Assembly (NCBI GenBank): GCA_947382445.1
Contig: CANCZH010000002.1
Location: 1-61,269 of the forward strand
DNA: 61,269 nucleotides
Direction: 5' to 3'
Source of the DNA: an uncultured Clostridium sp.
GTDB taxonomy: Bacteria > Bacillota_A > Clostridia > TANB77 > CAG-508
This document shows positions 8,898 to 16,624 of this stretch, in pieces. The first letter of the stretch is position 1; each line of letters starts with the position of its first letter. Made by a program: the position numbers and the translations under genes. The notes below the pieces were generated by a model. That model had not been told where the DNA came from and did not search any database. It worked only from the letters and a program-made list of their open reading frames with translations.

Positions 8898-9710
8898 ATG
8901 GAACAGATAATTAATCTTTTAAATTATACATTTATACAAAGAGCTCTAATTTGTGGTATTGCTATTTCACTTTGTGCTGCAATGATAGGTGTTATTTTAG
9001 TGCTTAAAAATTATTCTATGATAGGTCATGGCTTAGGTGAGGTCGGTTTTGCTGCTATTTCTTTAGCAGTAGCATTAAGCCTGCCACCACTTTGTATATC
9101 TATACCAATAGTTATGGTTGCAGCTATTATAATTATGATTATTAGTCAAAAAAGAGGCGAGAGTGGTGATATAACTATTGCACTTGTTTCAACAGGAGCA
9201 TTAGCAACAGGAATAATCATTACATCAATATCAACAGGATTTAATATTGATGTTGCTAATTATATGTTTGGTAGCATTTTATCAATGACTAAAAATGATG
9301 TTATTATTAGTATTTTATTATCAATAGCAGTTTTAGCAATATTTATGTTTTATTATAATAGATTATTTATGATTACTTATGATGAAAAGTTTGCAAAAGC
9401 TAGAGGAATAAATGTGGTGTTTTACCAATTTTTAATTTCTTTTTTAACAGCTTTGATTGTTGTACTCGGAATGAGAATGATGGGAACATTATTAATTTCT
9501 AGTTTGATTGTATTTCCAGCAGTTATTGCTAAGGGATTAACAAATAGTTTTAAACAATTGATAATTATTTCATCAATTATTTCTGTTACTTGTTTTGTAT
9601 TAGGAATGTTTGTTAGCTTTTTCTTAAATTTACCTACTGGAGCTAGTATTGCAGCTGTATATATACTACTTTTATTAATATCTAGAGTGATTAATGCAGT
9701 TTGCAAATAG
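8898..9710 (+). CDS. znuB: Metal ABC transporter permease (ZnuB type)
   Basis: 270-residue permease with about eight membrane helices. Family marks include YSMIGHGLGEVGFA early, the STGFNIDVANYMFGSIL segment in the middle and GMRMMGTLLISSLIVFPA near residue 190. It forms the channel for the binding protein at 4251 and ATPase at 5805. It is separated from znuC by two genes and a terminator, so it is probably transcribed on its own. Confidence 0.85.
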   Translation: MEQIINLLNYTFIQRALICGIAISLCAAMIGVILVLKNYSMIGHGLGEVGFAAISLAVALSLPPLCISIPIVMVAAIIIMIISQKRGESGDITIALVSTGALATGIIITSISTGFNIDVANYMFGSILSMTKNDVIISILLSIAVLAIFMFYYNRLFMITYDEKFAKARGINVVFYQFLISFLTALIVVLGMRMMGTLLISSLIVFPAVIAKGLTNSFKQLIIISSIISVTCFVLGMFVSFFLNLPTGASIAAVYILLLLISRVINAVCK

Positions 9711-9730
9711 ATATAAGGAGATAGTTTAAA

Positions 9731-10276
9731 ATGAAAGTTTTAAAGAAAGAAAATTTATATTCTGGATTTTTAAAATTAGATAAATTTTTGGTAGAATTAC
9801 CTAATGGTGAGAAAATTTCAAGAGAAATTATTAAAAAGAAAAATACTGTTTCAATAATTGCAATTAATGATAACAATGAAGTTTATTTTACAAAACAACC
9901 TAGAGTTGGAGCTAACAAGTTAGAATCTATTGAGTTACCAGCTGGATTGATTGAAGATGATGAGACTCCAGAAGAAGCTGCTATACGTGAATTGAAAGAA
10001 GAGACTGGATGTATTGCTTCTGAATATATAAGATTACAAAGATTTATAAGTGACCCAGCTTGTTGTGAAAATTGTTCTTATATATTTTTAGCAAAACATG
10101 CTAAGAAAGTTGCAGATTTAAAATTAGATGATGATGAGTATTTAGAATCTTTTACTATTCCTCTTAATACAGTTTTTGAAATGGTTAAAGCTGAGGAAAT
10201 TAATGATTCTGCTTCTCTTATTGCTTTATTAAAATTGCAATGTTCTGATGAATTATCTAAATTTTATAAAATTTAA
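9731..10276 (+). CDS. NUDIX hydrolase (ADP-ribose pyrophosphatase type)
   Basis: 181 residues. The Nudix box spans about residues 76-98: GLIEDDETPEEAA followed by RELKEETG, complete with the catalytic REx2EE core. An upstream strand-loop (TKQPRVGANKLESIELPAG) is characteristic of ADP-ribose pyrophosphatase-like enzymes, which split ADP-ribose to AMP and ribose-5-phosphate. Cytosolic. A terminator follows at 10314. Confidence 0.8.
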   Translation: MKVLKKENLYSGFLKLDKFLVELPNGEKISREIIKKKNTVSIIAINDNNEVYFTKQPRVGANKLESIELPAGLIEDDETPEEAAIRELKEETGCIASEYIRLQRFISDPACCENCSYIFLAKHAKKVADLKLDDDEYLESFTIPLNTVFEMVKAEEINDSASLIALLKLQCSDELSKFYKI

Positions 10277-10313
10277 GGTTATTTTAATATTTAAGTTGTA
10301 TTATATGCTCATA

Positions 10314-10349
10314 AAGACTAAGAAAAATAGTCTTGAAAATTTTTTTCTT
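10314..10349 (+). terminator. Terminator after the NUDIX gene
   Basis: AAGACTA (10314-10320) pairs with TAGTCTT (10328-10334), followed by GAAAATTTTTTT. Confidence 0.75.
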
Positions 10350-10355
10350 CCCCAA

Positions 10356-10382
10356 GCCACTCATGAGTGAGTGGCAATTTTT
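10356..10382 (+). terminator. Second hairpin (GCCACTCA/TGAGTGGC)
   Basis: GCCACTCA (10356-10363) and TGAGTGGC (10368-10375) form a stem followed by AATTTTTATG, preceded by TTTTTTCTTCCCC. May be a second terminator or the border of the unusual sequence that follows. Confidence 0.55.
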
Positions 10383-10530
10383 ATGTTTGCAAGATATTAC
10401 ATACATTACTACGTTAAACTACACATCGAAAATCCTCAACGCACTTATGTACGTTTCTGTTTTCTCGTTTGTTTGCCTTGTACTATATGCAATCTCTTAC
10501 GAACATCTTTTAAATTTGTGAATAAAATAA
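10383..10530. other. Intergenic stretch of unusual composition
   Basis: About 150 bases between a hairpin and the next RBS, richer in C and CG dinucleotides than the surroundings (ACGTT, ATCGAA, CAACGCAC, GTACGT, CTCGTT, TACGAA). Two short overlapping open frames cross it, but neither has a convincing RBS or recognisable protein. It may be a remnant of an inserted element. No promoter was clear. Confidence 0.4.
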
Positions 10531-10547
10531 TTAAAGGGGGAAGTATT

Positions 10548-11060
10548 ATGGATTATGAAGTTTTAACTAATGGAAAGATTCAACTTGGAGGTAAAGCACC
10601 AGAATTTACTTGTAATTCAACTTGTGGAGAGATTAATGTTTCAAGTAACGATAATTCTTGGAAAGTTATTTTTTCATATAAAGAAGATTTTTACTCAGTA
10701 GCAGCATCTGAACTTATTTTTTTAGAAAGATGTAGATATCTGTTTGAAGATTTACATACTAAAATTATATGTATTAGTACTGGAAATTTACTTTCTCATC
10801 AAGCTTGGATAGATAATATATATAAAATGAATGGAATAAAAATAAATTTTCCAATAATAGAAGATCCAATAGGTGAAGTTTCAAGAAGATATGGGATAAT
10901 ATCTAAGGATATGGGTAATAATTATGTTACAAGTAATGTAATTATTATAGATCCTAATGGAATAATTAGAGGTATTTTTGAATATTTACCTTGTGTGGAA
11001 CGTAATATTTATGAGATTGTTAGGGTTTTAAAGGAATTACAAAATTGCTTTTTGCAGTAA
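10548..11060 (+). CDS. Peroxiredoxin-like protein lacking the peroxidatic cysteine
   Basis: 170 residues from ATG 10548, chosen because AAAGGGGGAAG sits just upstream; the frame is open further 5' but that part is not protein-like. Thioredoxin-fold AhpC/TSA architecture: GGKAPEFTCNS near the start, then VIFSYKEDFYSVAASE, which aligns with the F-x-PxDFTFVCPTE block of 2-Cys peroxiredoxins, and NVIIIDPNGIIRG plus a resolving-region NIYEIVRVLKEL. The peroxidatic Cys and Pro-Thr are replaced by Ala-Ala-Ser (VAASE). Peroxidase activity by the normal chemistry is therefore unlikely; a regulatory, chaperone or decayed role is possible. Confidence 0.7.
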   Translation: MDYEVLTNGKIQLGGKAPEFTCNSTCGEINVSSNDNSWKVIFSYKEDFYSVAASELIFLERCRYLFEDLHTKIICISTGNLLSHQAWIDNIYKMNGIKINFPIIEDPIGEVSRRYGIISKDMGNNYVTSNVIIIDPNGIIRGIFEYLPCVERNIYEIVRVLKELQNCFLQ

Positions 11061-11133
11061 ATGTACAAAAAATCTTGAGAAAAAAACTAATTTATGGTAT
11101 ATATAAATAAAACAATGGAAAAGAGGTCTTTTT

Positions 11134-12387
11134 ATGGAAGAAAAAGAAGAAAAAACACTTACTAAAAAAGAATTAAAATTAAAAGCTCAAGAGATGAAAC
11201 TAGAAGAAAAGCAAAGAAAAGCACAAGAAAAAGCTGAAATAAAGGCTGAAAAAGAAAGAAGAAAAAATTCTTTCGGAAGAAAGTTAAGAAATTTCTTTAT
11301 GACTATTATATTAGTAATTATTTTACTTTTAGTAGGATTTTATTTTGGAAAAGATTTTTTAACTAAAAAAGAAAAAGAATTAGCTAATGAAAAATTTAGT
11401 CAAAACTATAAATCTGCTGTTTTAGCTACTGATTCAAAAGATTATAAAAAAGCAATAGAATTATTAAAATCTATTGATGATAGTTATGATAAATATACAG
11501 AGGTAAGTAATAAATTAAAAGAAGTAGAGCAATTATATTTAAATGAGTACTTAGTTGAAAGTGATAAGTATTTAAAAGAACAAAAATATTCAAAAGCACT
11601 AGAAGTTTTAGAAAAAATTGATTCTGAATTTAAAAATTCAGAAATCGTTATGGAGAAAGTATCAGAAATTCATATTGCTAAAATAAATGAAAATGTTAAA
11701 GAAGCTGAAAAGGATAAAGAAACAATAGAAATTCTAAAATATTTGCTAGCATATGATAATAAAATTTCAGAAGATGTTAATGAGGCTATTTCTGATTTAG
11801 TTTTAAAATATAAAAATCAATTTGTACTAGAATCAAGAGAAGCAATGATAAATGATTATACAAAAGTTAAATCTAATATTGAAACTATGAAAAAACTTTT
11901 ACCAGATGATAAAGATATTAAATCATTAGTAGAAGAATTAAATAAAGTTGAACCAGCAGGTGTTAGTATTTTAACATTAAAATCAGATATTACAGAGGGA
12001 AGACTAGTAATTTCATCAGGTGAGAATGCTATTAAAGATTTTAGTGGTAAGGAACATTCTGATTATATTCTTTCGCAAGAACGTAAATTTGGTGATTCAA
12101 CTAATGAAGTTGAATATAAATTAGATAAAAAATATACTAAGTTAGCTGGGACTATTTGTATTGCTGAGGGACAAGAGGCTATTTCTGAGAATGGACTTTC
12201 AAATATTAGAGTTACTATTTATAGTGGAAATAAAGTTATTTATTTTTCTGATAAATTTTCAAATGATTTTTCTAATATTGAATTTTCTGTTGATGTTTCT
12301 GATGTTACTGATTTAAGAATTGTGTTTAATGGCTCTAATGATGTTAAATATTTTGTAGCTGAACCTACATTGACTATTAAAAAATAA
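11134..12387 (+). CDS. Coiled-coil, single-pass membrane protein with TPR-like exterior
   Basis: 417 residues. Residues 1-50 are an extremely charged Lys/Glu coiled coil, followed by one membrane helix (~51-72). Residues ~85-270 are helical with repeated spacing (KDYKKAIELLKSID, then EQKYSKALEVLEKID) typical of TPR-like pairs. The C-terminal ~130 residues look beta-rich, with a galactose-binding-like NPCBM flavour (YKLDKKYTKLAGTICIAEG and later VTDLRIVFNG). Probably a surface scaffold or carbohydrate-binding protein; no exact family recognised. Own RBS (AAAGAGGTC) and terminator. Confidence 0.6.
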   Translation: MEEKEEKTLTKKELKLKAQEMKLEEKQRKAQEKAEIKAEKERRKNSFGRKLRNFFMTIILVIILLLVGFYFGKDFLTKKEKELANEKFSQNYKSAVLATDSKDYKKAIELLKSIDDSYDKYTEVSNKLKEVEQLYLNEYLVESDKYLKEQKYSKALEVLEKIDSEFKNSEIVMEKVSEIHIAKINENVKEAEKDKETIEILKYLLAYDNKISEDVNEAISDLVLKYKNQFVLESREAMINDYTKVKSNIETMKKLLPDDKDIKSLVEELNKVEPAGVSILTLKSDITEGRLVISSGENAIKDFSGKEHSDYILSQERKFGDSTNEVEYKLDKKYTKLAGTICIAEGQEAISENGLSNIRVTIYSGNKVIYFSDKFSNDFSNIEFSVDVSDVTDLRIVFNGSNDVKYFVAEPTLTIKK

Positions 12388-12405
12388 ATTGAAATATAAT
12401 ATATT

Positions 12406-12460
12406 ATAAAACCTTGTTTTTTTAGAAAATGTTTATTGAAAAATGAGGTTTTATTTTTTT
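12406..12460 (+). terminator. Terminator after the coiled-coil protein gene
   Basis: ATAAAACCTT and GAGGTTTTAT form an imperfect stem with a long AT loop, ending in TTTTTTT. Confidence 0.65.
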
Positions 12461-12530
12461 AATTTTATAGTAATTTGAGTATTTTGATGATATACTAGTA
12501 TTAATTTAAAAATGAAAGGAAGATGAAAAT

Positions 12531-12752
12531 ATGATTAATGAAAAACAAGAGATTCTTGAAGTTGTTAATTCTTTACCAGATGATATTACATGGGATGATG
12601 CTATTTATACTTTATATTTACATTTGAAATTAAAAAAGAGTAAAGATGATATAGAGAATGGTAGAGTAATAACTCTTGAAGAATTAGACAAAGAAAGAAA
12701 GGAGTTATATGAAAGTTATTCTATCAAACACAGCAAAGCAAGATATGAATAA
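12531..12752 (+). CDS. Antitoxin of a ParDE/RelBE-type pair
   Basis: 73 residues. LPDDITWDDAIYTLYLHLKL followed by IENGRVITLEEL is the layout of small antitoxins paired with ParE-family toxins: an N-terminal dimer/DNA-binding part and a C-terminal toxin-binding helix. It likely neutralises the toxin encoded next, whose start overlaps it by 44 bases, and represses the shared promoter. RBS GAAAGGAAG. Confidence 0.75.
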   Translation: MINEKQEILEVVNSLPDDITWDDAIYTLYLHLKLKKSKDDIENGRVITLEELDKERKELYESYSIKHSKARYE

Positions 12753-13026
12753 TATATTTGAATACATTGCAGAAAATTCTATTAAGTATGCGATAGAAAC
12801 CGATATAAATATTCGTTTAACTATTCATAAATTGACATATTTTCCAAGTCTCGGAAGATATATTCCAGAGGTCTTAGATAAACATTTAAGAGAGCTAGTT
12901 TACAAAAGTTATAGAATAGTTTATAGTGTTTCAGAAGATTTGAACATTGTTTACATACATTTTATTGTCCATGTTAAAAGGAATTTTAAGTCATTTTATA
13001 AATCTTATATCAAAAATAATTTTTAA
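12709..13026 (+). CDS. ParE/RelE-superfamily toxin
   Basis: 105 residues. Begins MKVILSNTAKQDMNNIFEYI, typical of ParE, with FPSLGRYIPE mid-protein and YRIVYSVSED followed by VYIHFIVHVKRNF at the C-terminal strand. ParE toxins poison gyrase and RelE toxins cleave mRNA; which applies cannot be decided here. Coupled to its antitoxin by a 44-base overlap and has its own internal RBS (AAAGGAG). Confidence 0.8.
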   Translation: MKVILSNTAKQDMNNIFEYIAENSIKYAIETDINIRLTIHKLTYFPSLGRYIPEVLDKHLRELVYKSYRIVYSVSEDLNIVYIHFIVHVKRNFKSFYKSYIKNNF

Positions 13027-13099
13027 ATCTAACTTTTTATAAATTTCAAATATTTTATATTATACATTTTTTTTATAATTCTAAAGAACTAAATTATAG

Positions 13100-13138
13100 A
13101 AGAGATGATATAAAAAATTTACTACCATCTCTTTTATG
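13100..13138. terminator. Hairpin downstream of the toxin gene
   Basis: AAGAGATG (13100-13107) pairs with CATCTCTT (13126-13133), with T-rich flanks on either side, so it may act on both strands. Confidence 0.55.
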
Positions 13139-13149
13139 AAAATTATTTA

Positions 13150-13290
13150 TTAAATATTACTTAGTACTGCAAATATTATTTCTTTTAGTTTAGGTTTTTC
13201 ATATATTTTTCTAGAAAAATATTGATTTAAACATTTTTTATAGACTTTTTGTCTTCTTTTGTTCTTAGAAAATCTTCAATTGACTTTTTT
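13150..13290 (-). pseudogene. Relic coding fragment, family unknown
   Basis: On the minus strand a short open frame ends at 13150 with ...KKCLNQYFSRKIYEKPKLKE... and about 40 residues in all, without a start codon or RBS. Upstream the frame is broken. It looks like the decayed C-terminus of a gene. The rest of the 13027-13560 gap (534 bases) holds the hairpin at 13100 and the promoter region of the sigma factor; I see nothing else in it. Confidence 0.35.
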
Positions 13291-13500
13291 TCATTAGTGC
13301 TTATTGAACTTATTGTTACATTTTTAAAATTTTTAGAAATATAATTTTTTATTTTATTTTCTGATTCTGAATTTTATTCGAATATTAGTAAATTATACAT
13401 ATATAAATTTCCTCCTTATATATTAGATATAAAGTTTACAAAATTGGTTGCACAAATGTTGGGAGAAATATAAAATATGGAAAATATTTGTATAAATATT

Positions 13501-13532
13501 TTGCAACTGAAAATTAATTTTAAATATCTAAT
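13501..13532 (+). promoter_or_regulatory. Candidate ECF-type promoter (TTGCAAC-N19-TCTAAT)
   Basis: TTGCAAC (13501-13507) and TCTAAT (13527-13532) are 19 bases apart, 28 bases before the sigma start. The same arrangement, TTGAAAC-N19-TCTAAT, precedes the sigma gene at 41780, and a weaker TGCACC-N20-TCTAAT precedes that at 45176. Suggests autoregulation by these sigma factors. Confidence 0.4.
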
Positions 13533-13560
13533 TATACGAATATGGTAAAGAGGTGAAAAG

Positions 13561-14088
13561 ATGGAAGAGCTTATAGAAAAAGCAAGAAATGGTGACAGTA
13601 TAGCATATACTGAAATTGTTAGAATATTTGAAAAAGATTTGTATAGAATTGCTTTTACAAGATTGAAGAATGATGATGACATTTTTGATGCGATCCAAAA
13701 TACTTTAATGAATGTTTATAAAAATATAAAGAAACTGAAAAATGTGCAATATTTTAAAACATGGATGATTAAAATTTTACTTAATGAATGTAACAAGATT
13801 TATCGTAATAATATAAAAAATAATTTAATTGTAGAAAAGGCTTCTGAAATGACTATAGAATATATTGAGAATGGCGATATTGCTACTTTTAAAGAGTTTA
13901 ATGATTTAATACTTAAGTTAAGTTCAGAAGAACAATTAATTTTCACTTTATATTATAAGGATAATTATTCTTGTGAAGAAATTTCTAAAATTACTAAGAT
14001 AAATAAAAATACAATAAAAAGCAAACTTGATAGAGGTAGAGAGAAAATAAAAGAGTCTTTAAAGGAGGATTATGAAAATGTTAATTGA
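13561..14088 (+). CDS. ECF RNA polymerase sigma factor (pair 1)
   Basis: 175 residues. Region 2 spans residues ~8-75 (ARNGDSIAYTEIVRIFEKD, then DAIQNTLMNVYKNI and FKTWMIKILLNEC), and region 4 is a C-terminal HTH (CEEISKITKINKNTIKSKLD). It directs RNA polymerase to a stress or envelope regulon. The gene overlaps the DUF4179 gene, its likely membrane-bound anti-sigma partner. Two paralogous pairs are at 41780 and 45176. Confidence 0.85.
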   Translation: MEELIEKARNGDSIAYTEIVRIFEKDLYRIAFTRLKNDDDIFDAIQNTLMNVYKNIKKLKNVQYFKTWMIKILLNECNKIYRNNIKNNLIVEKASEMTIEYIENGDIATFKEFNDLILKLSSEEQLIFTLYYKDNYSCEEISKITKINKNTIKSKLDRGREKIKESLKEDYENVN

Positions 14089-15406
14089 TGATAAAGTAGT
14101 TGATACTATTATTAGAAATTATTTTGAACAATATGATGAATATATTGCTGTACCAAAAGAAATTTCTACGAGAATAAGTAATATTGATTTTAAAGAAATA
14201 AAAAGGTTTAATTTTATTAAATTTATTAAAAGAATAATTATTGTAATATTTAGTTTATTAACTGCAACAGGTGGTCTAGTATTTGCTAGAAAATATTTAT
14301 TTGAAAATAATAGTAAATATGGTTTAGGAAAGGGAATAGACACAGCAATTGACCATGGATATTTTTATGAACCTGATTTAAATTTACAAACTTCTGTGGC
14401 AGTTAGCCCAGATATTGTTATAGATAATGCTAATATAACTATTTCATTAAATGACTTTTTAATGGATGACCAAAATATAAGTTCTACATTTAAATTAGAA
14501 TTAGATGAAAGTTTATTAGAAAAAATTAATTTGAGAGACTTGAAAAGTATTGAAATTAAAGATTTGTTAGTAACAGACGAAAATAATAATATTTTGTATT
14601 GTTTAGATGAAGAGAGTTTTTCTAATTTTTGTAACATTAATAACTTAAAATATAATTTTTTAAAATGTAATGATAATTACTACAATTCAGGTGTAAATAT
14701 TCGATTAAATAAAGAAGAATCAAATTTGATTGATTTAAATTATAATATATATACAGATGGCTTATATAAAGAATATCCTAAAAGTAAAAATATTAGCTAT
14801 ACATTTTCTAAATTGATTTTTTATGAAAATATTAACGATAAAATAGTTGAATTGAATGGAAATTGGAATTTTAAATTTGATGTTCCAGAAATTATGTATA
14901 ATAGAAGTAATATTAATTATGAAGTTATTAGTTGCCCAGATAATATAAAAGTTACAAAAGCTAGTGCGTCAGATACTGGATTTGAATTTGGATGTGTTAT
15001 AGATGGAATTTATAATTCTAATAATTTAAAAGAATATGTAGAAGCTACGAAAAAATATCAGAATGGTCAAATACCAAAAGATGAATTTAATAAAATAGTT
15101 AAAGACTTTAAAAACAGTATTGTACAACCAATTGAAACTATTTTTGATGAAAAATATTATGCATATATGGGGTATACTATTGAAGATTGTACTCATATAG
15201 AAACAGAGGATAATGAATGTTATACAGCAAGTACAAATCCAGGAAGAAAACAAAATTGTAATTTTATATCTGATAGTGAAGTAGATTTTTATGAGACTTT
15301 TGATTTGACGAAATATGATGTTACAGATAAAATTTCAGTTATCATTGTTTGGTATAACAATAATTATGAACGAGAAAAGTCTGTAATTCAACTGAAAAAA
15401 AGATAA
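14078..15406 (+). CDS. DUF4179 membrane protein, probable anti-sigma factor (pair 1)
   Basis: About 442 residues from ATG 14078; an ATG six bases earlier is only three bases from the AAGGAGG. The N-terminal ~45 residues are cytosolic, one membrane helix follows (FIKRIIIVIFSLLTATGG), and the remainder is an exterior beta-rich DUF4179-type domain. Such proteins sit after ECF sigma genes and are thought to hold the sigma factor until a signal. No zinc-binding HxxxCxxC motif is visible. Overlaps the sigma gene. Signal unknown. Confidence 0.75.
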   Translation: MLIDDKVVDTIIRNYFEQYDEYIAVPKEISTRISNIDFKEIKRFNFIKFIKRIIIVIFSLLTATGGLVFARKYLFENNSKYGLGKGIDTAIDHGYFYEPDLNLQTSVAVSPDIVIDNANITISLNDFLMDDQNISSTFKLELDESLLEKINLRDLKSIEIKDLLVTDENNNILYCLDEESFSNFCNINNLKYNFLKCNDNYYNSGVNIRLNKEESNLIDLNYNIYTDGLYKEYPKSKNISYTFSKLIFYENINDKIVELNGNWNFKFDVPEIMYNRSNINYEVISCPDNIKVTKASASDTGFEFGCVIDGIYNSNNLKEYVEATKKYQNGQIPKDEFNKIVKDFKNSIVQPIETIFDEKYYAYMGYTIEDCTHIETEDNECYTASTNPGRKQNCNFISDSEVDFYETFDLTKYDVTDKISVIIVWYNNNYEREKSVIQLKKR

Positions 15407-15568
15407 TTTTGTATCTTTTGTATCTTTTATGGATTTTATTAATAGAATGTGTAAAAATATTATTATGCTTTGATTAGGGATCAAAAGTTCTTTTAGGACT
15501 ATTTGATATAAAAAAAGAATAAGTAAACCACAATGCAGTATTAAAACAATAAAAAAGGAGTGACATAT

Positions 15569-16126
15569 ATGAGAAAGAAAAATATTGTAATGGTACTATT
15601 AATGGCTATTGTAGTCTTGACTGGAAATTTTTCTAGTGTTTTGTCATATGCAAAGGAAGGTTCAGTTGAAATGGTAGCAGATGACTCTTGCGATAATACA
15701 GGAATTGTGCTACGTGCTGGTGCAGAAACTTTGCCGATGGGAGAATATCATATTGGGAGTTTTACTTTTACCAATAACAATTTGACTCCACGGAAAACAA
15801 TGCCAGCTAATGCAAATACATGGAATTTGTACATTAAGTTTTGCAAAGCACCATCAGATTCCGGAATAGGTCAGGTTAAACTTACTGTTCAAATAAGACG
15901 TACTGATGGGTCTATTGTAGCAAATGCAACAGTAAAGGATACTTCGGGTGAATATTCTGGCGGTAATTATTATCGAAGATATTCAAGTGTTATTCTGCCA
16001 ACGATTTCCGTAAAACCAGGTGATGTATATCAGATTTGGGTGGATGCAAGTTCTGTAAATCCATCTCAATCTAATGGAAACTATCGGAGTATTTCGATAT
16101 TGGATATTCAATCCTATATCGAATAA
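15569..16126 (+). CDS. Secreted protein, foreign codon usage
   Basis: 185 residues from ATG 15569 (AAAAAAGGAG eight bases upstream). Signal peptide MRKKNIVMVLLMAIVVLTG with probable cleavage after SYA; the mature ~150 residues look beta-rich (YHIGSFTFTNNN; IRRTDGSIVANATVKD). No family recognised. Composition differs from the neighbours: more G+C and two in-frame CGG codons (in TPRKT and NYRSI) that must be read as Arg without a shift. Flanked by a terminator and an IS, so probably acquired horizontally. Confidence 0.65.
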   Translation: MRKKNIVMVLLMAIVVLTGNFSSVLSYAKEGSVEMVADDSCDNTGIVLRAGAETLPMGEYHIGSFTFTNNNLTPRKTMPANANTWNLYIKFCKAPSDSGIGQVKLTVQIRRTDGSIVANATVKDTSGEYSGGNYYRRYSSVILPTISVKPGDVYQIWVDASSVNPSQSNGNYRSISILDIQSYIE

Positions 16127-16153
16127 TATTATTTATGTTTACTTATTCTTTTC

Positions 16154-16183
16154 GCAGATACCTTTTGGTGTCTACGTTTTTTT
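16154..16183 (+). terminator. Terminator after the secreted-protein gene
   Basis: AGATACC (16156-16162) pairs with GGTGTCT (16167-16173), followed by ACGTTTTTTT. Confidence 0.7.
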
Positions 16184-16503
16184 ATTTAATTGTCTTAAAA
16201 AGTTAATTCTAAAAGCCTAAATAAAATGTATCTTTTGTTAAATTAAGATGGAGAATCTGTTAGAATATCATTATTGAAGCTTATATAGTTCAATGTGTGT
16301 TGGATATAATGATCTATATTTATATGCTGGATAACACAAAATGTGAAGAAGATAGTATTGTGTTAAGGATAGTGTAAAGTAATCTATGAAAAATTAGATT
16401 ATGAAAATATTATCTAAAATTTAGAAAAAAGTACATTGAAAAGTTAAAAATATACGAAAAAAAGCATAGTAAATAATACTTCAGACTTTAGAATTTTAAC
16501 GAT

Positions 16504-16572
16504 GTTAGATAAATACTTTGTCAAGTGGTCACTTGCAAAGTAGCAAATGCATTTGACAAAGTATTTACTAAC
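16504..16572. repeat. Perfect inverted repeat flanking the IS 3' side
   Basis: TAAATACTTTGTCAA (16510-16524) is perfectly complementary to 16553-16567, extended by GTTAG/CTAAC with one bulged base. It lies ~55 bases past the transposase stop and may be the IS terminator, or an IS end. The rest of the 16127-16624 gap is AT-rich with no gene I can support. Confidence 0.6.
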
Positions 16573-16624
16573 ACGTTGTAAATCAATTAAGCCGAAGTAA
16601 GGTAAAGTATGAAGTTGCATAAAC

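Noticed and set aside
10333..10521. Open frame of 62 codons in the 10.4 kb gap as a gene
   Set aside because: Begins inside a terminator, no RBS, and a second frame overlaps it; protein not credible.
15793..16086. CGG codons in the secreted-protein gene as frameshift sites
   Set aside because: The frame is continuous to a natural stop and terminator; shifting would destroy the C-terminus. Composition marks the gene as foreign.
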